Origin: Pseudomonas sp. SCA2728.1_7 | GTDB lineage: Bacteria; Pseudomonadota; Gammaproteobacteria; Pseudomonadales; Pseudomonadaceae | Length of the DNA stretch: 64,000 nucleotides | Direction: 5' to 3' | Assembly (NCBI RefSeq): GCF_018138145.1 | Contig: NZ_CP073104.1 | Coordinates: 2,604,001-2,668,000 of the forward strand | Shown: positions 15,412-24,733 of the stretch, piece after piece | How the letters are laid out: each line of letters opens with the position of its first letter | Position numbering within the stretch: position 1 is the stretch's first letter | Translations under genes and position numbers: made by a program | The notes under the pieces: generated by a model | Told to the model about the DNA's origin: nothing | Seen by the model: the letters and a program-made list of their open reading frames with translations, nothing else | Databases searched by the model: none

Positions 15412-17703
15412 ATGAAGAAGCTGTGTTTGCTGGGTCTGTTCGTCAGCCTGGCCAGTCATCAAGTATTGGCCGCCACGACCCCGGTACCCCTGGAAAACAA
15501 GGACGCGTTCATCAGCAATCTGATGAAGCAAATGACCCTCGACGAGAAGATCGGCCAGTTGCGCCTGATCAGCATCGGCCCGGAAATGCCTCGCGAGTTG
15601 ATCCGCAAAGAGATCGCTGCCGGCAATATCGGCGGCACGTTCAACTCGATCACCCGTCCGGAAAACCGTCCGATGCAGGACGCGGCGATGCGCAGTCGGC
15701 TGAAGATTCCGATGTTTTTTGCGTACGACGTGATCCACGGTCACCGTACGATTTTCCCGATTCCGCTGGCCCTCGCCTCGAGCTGGGACATGGACGCCAT
15801 CGGCCAGTCCGGCCGCGTTGCCGCCAAGGAAGCCGCTGCCGACAGCCTCGACATCACCTTCGCGCCGATGGTCGACATCTCCCGCGACCCGCGCTGGGGC
15901 CGCAGCTCCGAAGGTTTCGGTGAAGACACCTACCTGACCTCGCGCATTGCCGGCGTCATGGTTCGTGCCTATCAGGGCGCCACCCCGAGCGCGGCTGACA
16001 GCATCATGGCCAGCGTCAAGCACTTCGCCCTGTACGGCGCCGTTGAAGGTGGCCGCGACTACAACACCGTCGACATGAGTCCGGTGAAGATGTACCAGGA
16101 CTACCTGCCGCCGTACCGTGCCGCGATCGATGCCGGCGCCGGTGGTGTGATGGTTGCGTTGAACTCGATCAACGGCATTCCGGCCACCGCCAACACCTGG
16201 CTGATGAACGATCTGCTGCGCCGCGACTGGGGCTTCAAAGGCCTGGCGGTCAGCGACCACGGCGCGATCTTCGAACTGATCAAGCATGGCGTGGCCCGCG
16301 ACGGTCGTGAAGCGGCGAAGCTGGCGATCAAGGCCGGCATCGACATGAGCATGAACGACACCCTGTACGGAAAAGAGCTGCCGGGCCTGCTCAAGTCCGG
16401 CGAGATCGAACAGAAAGACATCGACAACGCCGTGCGTGAAGTGCTCGCGGCCAAGTACGACATGGGCCTGTTCAAGGACCCGTACTTGCGCATCGGCAAG
16501 GCTGAAGATGATCCGGCCGACACTTACGCCGAAAGCCGTCTGCACCGCGCCGAGGCCCGTGAAGTGGCGCGTCGCAGTCTGGTGCTGCTGAAGAACCAGA
16601 ACGAAACCCTGCCGCTGAAGAAAGACGCAAAAGTCGCGCTGGTCGGCCCGTTGGCCAAAGCGCCGATCGACATGATGGGCAGTTGGGCTGCCGCCGGGCG
16701 CCCTGCGCAATCGGTGACGCTGTTCGATGGCATGAGTTCGGTGATCGGCGATAAGGCAAACCTGATCTACGCCCGTGGCGCCAACATCACCAGCGACAAG
16801 AAGGTCCTCGACTACCTGAACTTCCTCAACTTCGATGCCCCGGAAGTGGTCGACGATCCGCGCCCGGCCAACGTGCTGATCGACGAAGCAGTGAAAGCTG
16901 CAAAAGACGCTGACGTGATCGTTGCAGCGGTAGGTGAATCCCGTGGCATGTCCCACGAATCCTCCAGCCGCACCGACCTGAACATCCCGGAAACCCAGCG
17001 CGAGCTGATCCGGGCGCTGAAAGCCACCGGCAAACCGCTGGTATTGGTGCTGATGAACGGCCGCCCGCTGACCATTCTCGAAGAGAACCAGTCGGCTGAC
17101 GCGATTCTGGAAACCTGGTTCAGCGGCACCGAGGGCGGCAACGCCATCGCCGACGTGCTGTTCGGCGACTACAACCCGTCGGGCAAACTGCCGGTGACCT
17201 TCCCGCGTTCCGTGGGCCAGATCCCGACCTACTACAACCACCTGAGCATTGGCCGGCCGTTCACGCCGGGCAAACCGGGCAACTACACCTCGCAGTATTT
17301 CGATGACACCACCGGGCCGCTGTTCCCGTTCGGTTACGGCCTGAGCTACACCAACTTCGCCCTGAGCGACATGGCGCTGTCGTCAACCACCCTCAACGCC
17401 ACTGGAAAGCTCGACGCCAGCGTGATGGTGAAGAACACCGGCAAGCGTGACGGCGAAACCGTGGTGCAGTTGTACATCCAGGACGTCACCGGTTCGATGA
17501 TCCGACCGGTGAAGGAACTGAAGAACTTCCAGAAAATCATGCTCAAGGCCGGCGAACAGAAAGTCGTGCACTTCACCATCACTGAGGATGACCTGAAGTT
17601 CTACAACGCCCAGCTCAAGTACGCCGCCGAGCCTGGCAAGTTCAACGTGCAGATCGGCCTGGATTCCCAGGACGTCACGCAGCAGAGCTTCGAGTTGCTG
17701 TAA
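15412..17703 (+). CDS. bglX: Periplasmic beta-glucosidase (GH3)
   Basis: The 763-residue precursor has a signal peptide (MKKLCLLGLFVSLASHQVLA), a GH3 N-terminal TIM barrel (about residues 35-350), a GH3 C domain (about 390-620) and a fibronectin-III-like domain at the end (about 660-755). The nucleophile motif is present in GLAVSDHGAI (Asp282), as is the substrate-binding KHFALYGAVEGGRDYN. Length and architecture match BglX. It hydrolyses terminal beta-glucosyl residues of oligosaccharides in the periplasm. The start at 15412 gives the signal peptide; the ribosome binding site is weak (TTGAGAAA). The 261-bp region upstream, after the divergent lemA, contains its promoter, with nothing else recognised. 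Confidence 0.93.
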   Translation: MKKLCLLGLFVSLASHQVLAATTPVPLENKDAFISNLMKQMTLDEKIGQLRLISIGPEMPRELIRKEIAAGNIGGTFNSITRPENRPMQDAAMRSRLKIPMFFAYDVIHGHRTIFPIPLALASSWDMDAIGQSGRVAAKEAAADSLDITFAPMVDISRDPRWGRSSEGFGEDTYLTSRIAGVMVRAYQGATPSAADSIMASVKHFALYGAVEGGRDYNTVDMSPVKMYQDYLPPYRAAIDAGAGGVMVALNSINGIPATANTWLMNDLLRRDWGFKGLAVSDHGAIFELIKHGVARDGREAAKLAIKAGIDMSMNDTLYGKELPGLLKSGEIEQKDIDNAVREVLAAKYDMGLFKDPYLRIGKAEDDPADTYAESRLHRAEAREVARRSLVLLKNQNETLPLKKDAKVALVGPLAKAPIDMMGSWAAAGRPAQSVTLFDGMSSVIGDKANLIYARGANITSDKKVLDYLNFLNFDAPEVVDDPRPANVLIDEAVKAAKDADVIVAAVGESRGMSHESSSRTDLNIPETQRELIRALKATGKPLVLVLMNGRPLTILEENQSADAILETWFSGTEGGNAIADVLFGDYNPSGKLPVTFPRSVGQIPTYYNHLSIGRPFTPGKPGNYTSQYFDDTTGPLFPFGYGLSYTNFALSDMALSSTTLNATGKLDASVMVKNTGKRDGETVVQLYIQDVTGSMIRPVKELKNFQKIMLKAGEQKVVHFTITEDDLKFYNAQLKYAAEPGKFNVQIGLDSQDVTQQSFELL

Positions 17704-17721
17704 CTGACAACGCAGTTCCCT

Positions 17722-17810
17722 TGTAGGAGTGAGCCTGCTCGCGATAGCGGTCATTCAGCTAATTCAATGCTGACTGACACACCGCTATCGCGAGCAGGCT
17801 CACTCCTACA
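17722..17810. repeat. REP pair (REPIN), A type
   Basis: Inverted A-type REPs with the GATAGCGG extension lie between the convergent bglX and clsB genes. Confidence 0.95.
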
Positions 17811-17829
17811 TTGGTTTTGCAGCGTTAAT

Positions 17830-18987
17830 TTATCCGCGTCTATCGAGTATGTTGACCACCACTCGATCCACCCAGCCCCAAACCCGCTGTTTGACCCGTC
17901 GCCACAACGGTCGGCGCTGCCACTCTTCCAGACTCACCTGCTGACTCAGCCCGAAGTCCTTCACAAAACTCGCCTCTACCGCTCCCGTCAACGACGGATC
18001 CAGCGCCTCCAGATTCGCCTCCAGATTGAAGCGCAGGTTCCAGTGGTCGAAGTTGCACGAACCGATGCTCACCCAATCGTCCACCAAGACCATTTTCAAA
18101 TGCAGAAAGCACGGCTGGTATTCGAAGATCTGCACCCCTGCCTTGAGCAATCGCGGGTAGTAGCGATGCCCGGCGTAACGCACTGAAGGGTGGTCGGTAC
18201 GCGGCCCGGTCAGCAGCAAACGCACGTCGACACCGCGCGCCGCAGCCTTGCGCAGGGAGCGGCGGATTTTCCACGTTGGCAGGAAGTACGGTGTGGCCAT
18301 CCAGATGCGTTTTTGCCCGCTGTTCAAAGCGCGAAACAGCGATTGCAGAATGTCGCGGTGCTGACGGGCGTCGGCATACGCCACGCGGCCCATGCCCTCG
18401 CCCTTGTCCGGCACCCGAGGCAAACGCGGCAGACCGAAATGCGCGGCCGGGCGCCAGGCGCGGCGATAGCGGTTGGCGATCCACTGGCGATCAAACAACA
18501 ATTGCCAGTCGATCACCAACGGGCCGCTGATCTCGACCATCACTTCGTGCCACTCGCTGGTGTCGTGGCCCGGCGTCCAGAACTCATCAGTGACGCCAGT
18601 ACCGCCGACCACCGCCAGGCGCTGATCGACCAGCAACAATTTGCGGTGATCACGATAGAAATTACCGACCCAGCGCCGCCAGTTCAGCCGATTGTAAAAG
18701 CGCAGTTCAACCCCGGCATGCGTCAGGCGCTGGCGCAGATTGAGGGTGAACGCCAGGCTGCCGTAATCATCGAACAGGCAGCGCACGCGCACGCCACGTT
18801 CGGCCGCCAGCACCAGCGCCTGGACGATGGTTTCGGCACAAGCGCCAGCCTCGACCAGATACAACTCCAGTTCGATCTGCTCCTGCGCACCAGCAATCTG
18901 CTCGAGCATGCGCGGGAAGAATTGCGGGCCGTCGATCAACAGCTCGAACCGGTTGCCGTCCCGCCACGGGAACACCGCGCCGCGCAT
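17830..18987 (-). CDS. clsB: Cardiolipin synthase, phospholipase D type
   Basis: A 385-residue member of the phospholipase D superfamily with two HKD motifs: HRKLLLVD (His114, Lys116, Asp121) and HLKMVLVD (His296, Lys298, Asp303), the latter followed by SIGSCNFDHWN. It lacks the N-terminal membrane helices of ClsA, as expected for ClsB. It condenses phosphatidyl groups to cardiolipin on the inner membrane. Its ATG at 18987 is one base after the stop codon of the yceI-like gene, so the two are cotranscribed. This specific partnership is not one I know to be functionally explained. Confidence 0.88.
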   Translation of the reverse strand: MRGAVFPWRDGNRFELLIDGPQFFPRMLEQIAGAQEQIELELYLVEAGACAETIVQALVLAAERGVRVRCLFDDYGSLAFTLNLRQRLTHAGVELRFYNRLNWRRWVGNFYRDHRKLLLVDQRLAVVGGTGVTDEFWTPGHDTSEWHEVMVEISGPLVIDWQLLFDRQWIANRYRRAWRPAAHFGLPRLPRVPDKGEGMGRVAYADARQHRDILQSLFRALNSGQKRIWMATPYFLPTWKIRRSLRKAAARGVDVRLLLTGPRTDHPSVRYAGHRYYPRLLKAGVQIFEYQPCFLHLKMVLVDDWVSIGSCNFDHWNLRFNLEANLEALDPSLTGAVEASFVKDFGLSQQVSLEEWQRRPLWRRVKQRVWGWVDRVVVNILDRRG

Positions 18988-18988
18988 G

Positions 18989-19579
18989 TCAGCGCGCCGT
19001 GAAGATCAGCACCGCACCCACCGGCACCGACAGACTGATCGCCGACAAGTCGGCGAGTTTGCGCAGGCTTTCCAGCCCCGGCAGCAGATCGAAATCTTCA
19101 GCGTTGATCACCAGCGGCTCAAGCGTGACCACTTGAAAACGACGATCATCGAGACGCGTCGCCAGCAGTTCGGCCGGGTATTCGTGTTGCTTGCCGTGCA
19201 GGTTGACGGTCAGCGGCAGACGCAACTCCAGCTGCGCACCGGGGGCCAGATCGTTGATCGGGCGCAGGTCAATCTGGGTGGTGATGGTCGCTTCGGGAAA
19301 TTGCTCGATCTGGAACAGCTCCTTGCGCATGCGCTCATCGCGCAGCGGGATGCCGCTGTTGATCGAGTCCAGCTCGACCTCGACTTCGGCGCGACCATTT
19401 GGGTCGACCTTGCCGTGCAGCACCAGAAAGCGCTGCACTTCGGAGACATTGGCGTTTTTCGTGCTGACGAACGACAGCCGCGACGACTCGCCGTCCAGGT
19501 ACCAATTGGCCTGCGCCGGCAGCGCGACAGCGGCGAGCAACAGGCTGGACAGGGTTGCACAGAGGGAGCGGTTGAACAT
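18989..19579 (-). CDS. YceI family periplasmic protein
   Basis: The 196-residue product has a signal peptide (MFNRSLCATLSSLLLAAVALPAQA) and a YceI-like lipocalin beta barrel: WYLDGESSRLSFVSTKNANVSEVQRFLVLHGKVDPNGRAEVEVELDSINSGIPLRDERMRKELF, then FPEATITTQIDL and a terminal VPVGAVLIFTAR. YceI proteins bind polyisoprenoid-type lipids in the periplasm. Its coupling with clsB suggests a membrane-lipid theme, which is inference. The ATG at 19579 gives the signal peptide; the upstream extension to 19609 does not. Confidence 0.88.
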   Translation of the reverse strand: MFNRSLCATLSSLLLAAVALPAQANWYLDGESSRLSFVSTKNANVSEVQRFLVLHGKVDPNGRAEVEVELDSINSGIPLRDERMRKELFQIEQFPEATITTQIDLRPINDLAPGAQLELRLPLTVNLHGKQHEYPAELLATRLDDRRFQVVTLEPLVINAEDFDLLPGLESLRKLADLSAISLSVPVGAVLIFTAR

Positions 19580-19655
19580 TGAACACTCGTGGGGCCGATA
19601 AACCTGCACGAACCTTAACCGCCCACGCCGTTATTGCAAACTGAAGATCTAACTC

Positions 19656-19744
19656 TGTAGGAGTGAGCCTGCTCGCGATAGCGCACTTAGATTCGAAGAA
19701 CATGTTGGAACTGATACCGCCATCGCGAGCAGGCTCACTCCTAC
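19656..19744. repeat. REP pair (REPIN), A type
   Basis: Inverted A-type REPs lie between the start of the yceI-like gene and the end of a small hypothetical gene. Confidence 0.95.
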
Positions 19745-19760
19745 AGGGGAACCGCGTACA

Positions 19761-20057
19761 TCAAAGGCTGAGGCGGCAGCCCTGCCGTTCGCTTTGCCAC
19801 TGGGCGCGATTGCTGCGGCCCATGCCGCTGACGGTGATGGTTTTGCTGGCGGGGTCGTCGGTGAACTGGCTGGTCGGCAGCCACTGTTTCACATAACCAC
19901 GGCAATACTCGGCATCGTTGTTCATCACATACCGGCACGAACAATATTCCTTGGCGGTGTAGGCGCTGATGATGTCGGGGAAGGCCCACAGATTTTCGCG
20001 CTCGTAAACGACCCAGCCGAGCAACAAAACAAGCAGCAACAGCAAAAAGCGCTTCAT
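19761..20057 (-). CDS. Small membrane-anchored hypothetical protein
   Basis: The 98-residue protein has one hydrophobic N-terminal segment (MKRFLLLLLVLLLGWVVY) and a periplasmic part with four cysteines (YCSCRYVMNNDAEYCRGYVKQWL and GCRLSL). The cysteines could form disulphides. Its ATG overlaps the stop codon of the serine hydrolase gene by four bases (ATGA), so the two are translationally coupled. I do not recognise the family; a role as an accessory of the hydrolase is an inference. Confidence 0.78.
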   Translation of the reverse strand: MKRFLLLLLVLLLGWVVYERENLWAFPDIISAYTAKEYCSCRYVMNNDAEYCRGYVKQWLPTSQFTDDPASKTITVSGMGRSNRAQWQSERQGCRLSL

Positions 20058-21127
20058 GGCTGCACCGCCTTCAACACGCGTTTGAGCAGTTCGTTATGGC
20101 GATAGCTGCCATCGCGATCATCGGCGTAACGCACGATCACCAGGTTGGCGCTGGGGATTACGTACAGCGCCTGGCCCCAATGGCCAAGCGCGGCGAAGGT
20201 GTCGGGCGGTGCATCGGGCCACGGTGACAAGGCGCCATCGGCCGGGCGATTGAGCCACCATTGACCGCCGGGCACCGCTTCGTCCTGATGAGCCTTGTAG
20301 CCGGCGAAGGGCTGCCGATTGAAGTCGATCCAGTCCTTGGGGAGTAGTTGTCGATCATTCCATCGTCCGTCGCGGGCCATCAGCAATCCGACTCGCGCCA
20401 GATCCCGCGCAGTGAGATAGACATAAGAAGAAGCGACAAACGTGCCGCTGGCATCGGTTTCCCACACGGCGTGACGGATGCCCAGCGGCTCGAACAACGC
20501 CGTCCATGGATAATCCGCATAACGCTGCGGGCCGACGATATTTTTCAACGCGGCCGCGAGCAGGTTGCTGTCGCCGCTGGAATAGCGGAAGGCCCGCCCC
20601 GGTTCGGCGTAGGCATCGCGATCGGCGGTAAATGCAGCCATGTCACGATGGCCTCGGGTGTAAAGCATCGCCACCACCGAGGATTTCAGAGGGGCGTATT
20701 CGTAGTCTTCCTGCCAATCGATACCAGAGGCCCAGTGCAGCAGGTCGGCGATTTTTATCGCCGGGTGTTTGCTCAGTGGCGGGTAAAACTTCGTGGCCGG
20801 ATCTTCGAGTTTGAACAGCCCCTCGCCGTAGGCCACACCGAGCACGCTGGCCATCAGGCTTTTGCTGATTGACCAGGTCAGGTGCGGGGTTTGTGCTGTG
20901 GTCGGGCCGGCGTAGCGTTCGTAGATGATCTGGCCGTCGCGGATGATCAGCAGGGCATCGGTGCGGATGCCTTGGCGGGTGTTGTCATCGCGGGGTGGGA
21001 AGGCGTACTTATCCAGCGTTCCTGTATCGGTGATCGTCGTGCCGATTGGCCATTGTTCACCGGGCCATTGTTCGGCTTGAACGGTGAAGCAGATCAGCAG
21101 CAGAAACAGGGGCAGGCCTTTGCACAT
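20054..21127 (-). CDS. Serine hydrolase, beta-lactamase/class C family
   Basis: The 357-residue protein has a signal peptide (MCKGLPLFLLLICFTVQA) and a penicillin-binding-protein-like fold. The catalytic tetrad SISK (Ser86, Lys89) follows LTW; a YSSGDSNLL motif serves as the YxN element; a late GHWGQALYVIP stretch takes the place of the KTG box. This is the pattern of beta-lactamase/esterase family proteins (EstB or 6-aminohexanoate-dimer-hydrolase-like). It is probably periplasmic; the substrate is unknown. It is coupled to the following small gene. Confidence 0.87.
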   Translation of the reverse strand: MCKGLPLFLLLICFTVQAEQWPGEQWPIGTTITDTGTLDKYAFPPRDDNTRQGIRTDALLIIRDGQIIYERYAGPTTAQTPHLTWSISKSLMASVLGVAYGEGLFKLEDPATKFYPPLSKHPAIKIADLLHWASGIDWQEDYEYAPLKSSVVAMLYTRGHRDMAAFTADRDAYAEPGRAFRYSSGDSNLLAAALKNIVGPQRYADYPWTALFEPLGIRHAVWETDASGTFVASSYVYLTARDLARVGLLMARDGRWNDRQLLPKDWIDFNRQPFAGYKAHQDEAVPGGQWWLNRPADGALSPWPDAPPDTFAALGHWGQALYVIPSANLVIVRYADDRDGSYRHNELLKRVLKAVQP

Positions 21128-21200
21128 GGTGAGGGCTCTGGGAATTAACCTGCTGAGACTAGTCGGGGTTGATGACAGATGTGTGGTGTTCTTGGGATTG

Positions 21201-21286
21201 CTATCGCGAGCAGGCTCACTCCTACAGGGGATCGCATTTCAACTGACGAAACTCGATCAACTGTAGGAGTGAGCCTGCTCGCGATG
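21201..21286. repeat. REP pair (REPIN), A type
   Basis: Inverted A-type REPs lie between the serine hydrolase start and the 3' end of the acyl-CoA-dehydrogenase-like gene. Confidence 0.95.
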
Positions 21287-21293
21287 AGGCCCT

Positions 21294-22172
21294 TCAGCCC
21301 GCCGCCAAAGCCTTGGCCAACCGCTTGGCCCGAGCCCCCGCCGCCAACTGCATCACCCCCTGATCGCGCTGCCACATCTGCGCCCATTCTGCCGGCCCGT
21401 CAGTCAACGCCTGACTCACCTCCCCCTCCAGCGCCTCAAACTGCGTAAACAAACCACCCAGCAACACATGCCCGGCCGGATTGTTCGGTGGCTGCCGACT
21501 CGCCTCCGCACACCCGGCCAACAGCGCCAGCAAACGCAATTGCAAGGCCTGCTGCCAGTCACTGTCCTGGCCGACGCCGTACAACCACGCGGTCATCGCG
21601 CTCAACACATAGACATCTTCCAGCGTGCGGAACGGTTTGACGTAAGCATCCCAGCCATCCCCCGCCAGCAACTCACACAACGCGCCATCCAGCAGCAACC
21701 GGCCATGACTGATGTCCGGCATCAACGGCAGCGCCGGCAGCTTTTCCACGGTCACGCCGGGCTCGCCGGGATACACCACCGCCAAGCTCAGGCGCGGCGC
21801 TTCACCAGGTTCTTCACTGCGCGCAGCGATCAACAGCCAATCCGCCGCATCGCCGGCGGTGACGAAATCCTTGCGTCCACTCAAGCGCAATTCACTCAGC
21901 CGCGTCTGCATGTCCGCCGGGCGCAAACTGCGCTGTTCGGTCGCACACAACGCACCGAGGCTCAGCGGCGCACTCGGCCACAACATGCGTAATGCCGCTT
22001 GATAACCGACCAGAAACGCCAGCCCCGGCGTCGCCATTCGCCGCCCGCCCGCGACCGCCAATTCGAACGGTGTGACGCTGCCCAGTTGCTGCAACAACGT
22101 CGCAAAACCCTCGGCCAGGTCAGCAACGGCGGGCAATCGTTCACGGCTGTGCAGCAGATCTGGCCAGGACAT
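21294..22172 (-). CDS. Acyl-CoA dehydrogenase-like protein, short form
   Basis: The 292-residue protein resembles the acyl-CoA dehydrogenase fold in outline. The helical N-terminal region has GSVTPFELAVAGGRRMATPGLAFLVGYQAALRMLW; a middle beta region has LSGRKDFVTAGDAADWLLIAARSEE; a helical C-terminal part follows. Typical acyl-CoA dehydrogenases have about 380 residues and a clear catalytic glutamate and FAD motifs; I cannot see these here, so it may be catalytically degenerate. AAGGAGCC precedes the ATG at 22172. It is divergent from olsB. I am moderately sure of the family and not of any function. Confidence 0.55.
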   Translation of the reverse strand: MSWPDLLHSRERLPAVADLAEGFATLLQQLGSVTPFELAVAGGRRMATPGLAFLVGYQAALRMLWPSAPLSLGALCATEQRSLRPADMQTRLSELRLSGRKDFVTAGDAADWLLIAARSEEPGEAPRLSLAVVYPGEPGVTVEKLPALPLMPDISHGRLLLDGALCELLAGDGWDAYVKPFRTLEDVYVLSAMTAWLYGVGQDSDWQQALQLRLLALLAGCAEASRQPPNNPAGHVLLGGLFTQFEALEGEVSQALTDGPAEWAQMWQRDQGVMQLAAGARAKRLAKALAAG

Positions 22173-22325
22173 AGGAGGCTCCTTGTGGGCTGTCATATAA
22201 GCATCACCGAACGTTCATGGCGATGACACCGGGGCTACATAGCCTGACTTTGCACAACACGGCTGCATAAAGAAAGTCGATCGGCTGCAACCCACGACGG
22301 GTTAAAGGCCCGTACGGAGATTCAC

Positions 22326-23081
22326 ATGACTCAGATCGCCCGCATCAGCGACACCGGCAATGAACGCCGCCTGCAAGCCGAACGCCTGATCGGCGCCGAG
22401 GCCTTGCAGCAAGCCCAGGCCTTGCGCTTCAACGTCTTCAGCGGCGAGTTCAACGCCAAACTGAAAGGCGCGGAACTGGGTCTGGACATGGATGATTATG
22501 ATGTTCACTGCAGCCACATCGGCGTGCGTGACTTGAACACCGGCCGTTTGGTCGCGACCACGCGTTTGCTCGATCACACCGCCGCCAGCAGCCTCGGCAA
22601 GTTCTACAGCGAAGAAGAATTCAGCCTGCACGGCCTCGCGCATCTGCAAGGCCCGATTCTGGAAATCGGCCGCACCTGCGTCGACCCGGCGTACCGCAAC
22701 GGCGGCACCATCGCGGTGTTGTGGGGCGAGTTGGCCGAAGTGCTGAATCAGGGTGGCTACAGTTATCTGATGGGTTGCGCGAGCATCCCGATGCAGGACG
22801 GCGGTATTCAGGCCCACGCGATCATGCAGCGCCTGCGCGAACGCTATCTGTGCACCGAAAACCTGCGCGCCGAGCCGAAAAATCCGCTGCCGACGCTGGA
22901 TATTCCATCGAACGTGATCGCGGAAATGCCGCCACTGCTCAAGGCCTACATGCGCCTGGGCGCGAAGATCTGCGGCGAGCCGTGCTGGGACGAGGACTTC
23001 CAGGTCGCCGACGTGTTCATCCTGCTCAAACGCGACGAACTCTGCCCGCGCTATGCCAAGCACTTCAAGGCGGCTGTGTAA
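22326..23081 (+). CDS. olsB: L-ornithine N(alpha)-acyltransferase OlsB
   Basis: The 251-residue GNAT-fold protein carries the OlsB pattern: [14 protein letters not shown], a long middle region with [49 protein letters not shown] (residues 114-138), and [14 protein letters not shown]. It transfers a 3-hydroxyacyl group from acyl carrier protein to ornithine, giving lyso-ornithine lipid. Its TAA overlaps the ATG of olsA (TAATG), so the two are coupled. Ornithine lipids replace phospholipids when phosphate is short. I see no Pho box upstream. Confidence 0.9.
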   Translation: MTQIARISDTGNERRLQAERLIGAEALQQAQALRFNVFSGEFNAKLKGAELGLDMDDYDVHCSHIGVRDLNTGRLVATTRLLDHTAASSLGKFYSEEEFSLHGLAHLQGPILEIGRTCVDPAYRNGGTIAVLWGELAEVLNQGGYSYLMGCASIPMQDGGIQAHAIMQRLRERYLCTENLRAEPKNPLPTLDIPSNVIAEMPPLLKAYMRLGAKICGEPCWDEDFQVADVFILLKRDELCPRYAKHFKAAV

Positions 23082-23875
23082 TGAGCCGGTTGCGCGTGTA
23101 CGCGCGGATCGCGCGGGTGCTGTTGGTGGTGTCGCTGGGTTTGACCATGGCCAGCGTCTTCGGCGTATTTGAACGCATCGGTCTGGCGCATTCGATGGAG
23201 CGGCGTCAGCGCTGGTCGCGCTTCTTCATGGCGCGCCTGAGCAATGCCCTGCCCTTTCGCGTGACCGTGCACGGCGAGTTGCCGAAACAGCCGATGCTGT
23301 GGGTCAGCAACCACGTTTCATGGACGGACATTCCACTACTCGGCATGCTCACGCCGCTGTCGTTTCTGTCGAAAGCCGAAGTGCGCACCTGGCCGGTGGC
23401 CGGTTGGCTGGCGGCAAAGGCTGGCAGCCTGTTCATCCGTCGCGGTTCGGGCGACAGCCAGTTGATCCGCAAGCAGATGACCCGTCATCTGCAAACCGAG
23501 CACGCCTTGCTGATGTTCCCGGAAGGCACCACCACCGATGGCCGTTCGCTGCGCACCTTTCATGGTCGCTTGCTGGCGGCGGCGATTGATTCCGAGGTGA
23601 TGCTGCAACCGGTGGCGATCCGTTATCTGCGCGATGGCCAAATCGATGGGCTGGCGCCGTTCATTGGTGACGACGATTTGCTCTCGCATCTGATGCGCCT
23701 GTTCAGCAATGACTGCGGCGATGTTGAAGTGCACCTGCTCAAGCCGCTTGCCTGTCAGGGGCGTGAGCGTGCGGCGTTGGCGTTCGAGGCGCAGCAGGCG
23801 GTGCAGAAGGCGTTGTTTGGCGAAGTGGCGAAAACGGCCGAACCACGTCGTGCAGGCGAATTGATTGCCGCCTGA
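23081..23875 (+). CDS. olsA: Lyso-ornithine lipid O-acyltransferase OlsA
   Basis: The 264-residue PlsC-type acyltransferase has an N-terminal hydrophobic segment (ARVLLVVSLGLTMASVFGVF). It carries the HX4D motif NHVSWTD (His78, Asp83) and the substrate motif MFPEGTTTDG (residues 145-154). It completes ornithine lipid synthesis by adding the second acyl chain at the inner membrane. The start overlaps the olsB stop codon. The pair olsB-olsA is known in pseudomonads. Confidence 0.9.
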   Translation: MSRLRVYARIARVLLVVSLGLTMASVFGVFERIGLAHSMERRQRWSRFFMARLSNALPFRVTVHGELPKQPMLWVSNHVSWTDIPLLGMLTPLSFLSKAEVRTWPVAGWLAAKAGSLFIRRGSGDSQLIRKQMTRHLQTEHALLMFPEGTTTDGRSLRTFHGRLLAAAIDSEVMLQPVAIRYLRDGQIDGLAPFIGDDDLLSHLMRLFSNDCGDVEVHLLKPLACQGRERAALAFEAQQAVQKALFGEVAKTAEPRRAGELIAA

Positions 23876-23889
23876 AAACACAAATCCCC

Positions 23890-23979
23890 TGTAGGAGTGA
23901 GCCTGCTCGCGATAGCGCTGTGTCAGTCAATACTAATGTCGACTGACACACCGCTATCGCGAGCAGGCTCACTCCTACA
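23890..23979. repeat. REP pair (REPIN), A type
   Basis: Inverted A-type REPs lie between convergent olsA and acpH and end directly at the acpH stop codon. Confidence 0.95.
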
Positions 23980-24564
23980 TTAGATTTTCTGTGTCTGGGG
24001 GTTTTGGGCGAAGTCCTGGAGTTGGGGGTAGAACAAAGCGAAATCTTCACTCAGCGGTTCATACAACCGTCGCAATTCCTGCATCGCTCCCGCCAATTCC
24101 TCCGGCCGGGTCAGTCGCCGCGAGATCCCGCGCAACACCTGCTCCAGCACTTCAAACTCCTGATACGAACCCAACCAGTCATTGGCGACCATGTGCGGGG
24201 CGATCTTCGCCAACCGTTCGGGCAGTTGCCGTTCGTGGGTCAGCACCCGATACACATCAGCGGTGAAAACCTCCAGCGGCTGATCGGCATATAGCCTCCA
24301 GTCCCGCGCCAGGCAATGATCGAAAAACACATCGAGCACGATCCCGGCATAACGCCGGCGCGTGTCGGAAAACCGCCCCAGCGCGATGTCCACCAGCGGA
24401 TGACGGTCAGTGAACACGTCAATCCGTCGATGCAGTTGAATGGCCGCTTCCACCTCCGGCGCAAACTGCCCTTGCAGCCGGCCTTTGACGAAATCGCCAT
24501 ACAGACTGCCGAGCAGTTGCCCGGGGCGCTGGCCACCGAGGTGTAAATGTGCGAGATAGTTCAT
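23980..24564 (-). CDS. acpH: ACP phosphodiesterase
   Basis: The 194-residue protein begins MNYLAHLHLGGQRPGQLLGSLYGDFVKG, with the N-terminal AHL and GDF motifs of AcpH. It then has AIQLHRRIDVFTDRHPLV and VLDVFFDHCLARDW, which supply the metal-binding His and Asp residues of this HD-like fold. It removes the phosphopantetheine group of acyl carrier protein. Length is as usual. It is transcribed away from the arsR operon. Confidence 0.9.
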   Translation of the reverse strand: MNYLAHLHLGGQRPGQLLGSLYGDFVKGRLQGQFAPEVEAAIQLHRRIDVFTDRHPLVDIALGRFSDTRRRYAGIVLDVFFDHCLARDWRLYADQPLEVFTADVYRVLTHERQLPERLAKIAPHMVANDWLGSYQEFEVLEQVLRGISRRLTRPEELAGAMQELRRLYEPLSEDFALFYPQLQDFAQNPQTQKI

Positions 24565-24615
24565 GGGCGCAGCTTAGCACTGCGGCCCATAAGCCATACA
24601 CCCATGCATCGTTAT

Positions 24616-24706
24616 AACGCGATATACCAATTTATGCTGACGTCAGATCAAAATCATATTGGTGTATCGCGATCTAACGATTTATATTTCGCCACATCGC
24701 GATATA
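24616..24706. promoter_or_regulatory. Repeated CGCGATA operator region upstream of arsR
   Basis: An inverted repeat pairs GCGATATACCAAT (24619-24631) with ATTGGTGTATCGC (24658-24670), with one mismatch at the centre. Further ATCGCGAT cores occur at 24666-24673 and 24695-24702, the last within TCGCGATATAGCG. The block lies just before the ArsR-family gene at 24734, so it is probably its autoregulatory operator. The repeats are seen; binding is inferred. Confidence 0.6.
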
Positions 24707-24733
24707 GCGTTGTACACATTGTGAGCACCTGCC

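Noticed and set aside
15178..17241. 687-codon open frame on the minus strand
   Set aside because: Antisense to bglX; residue composition is His/Arg/Gly-rich, typical of shadow frames.
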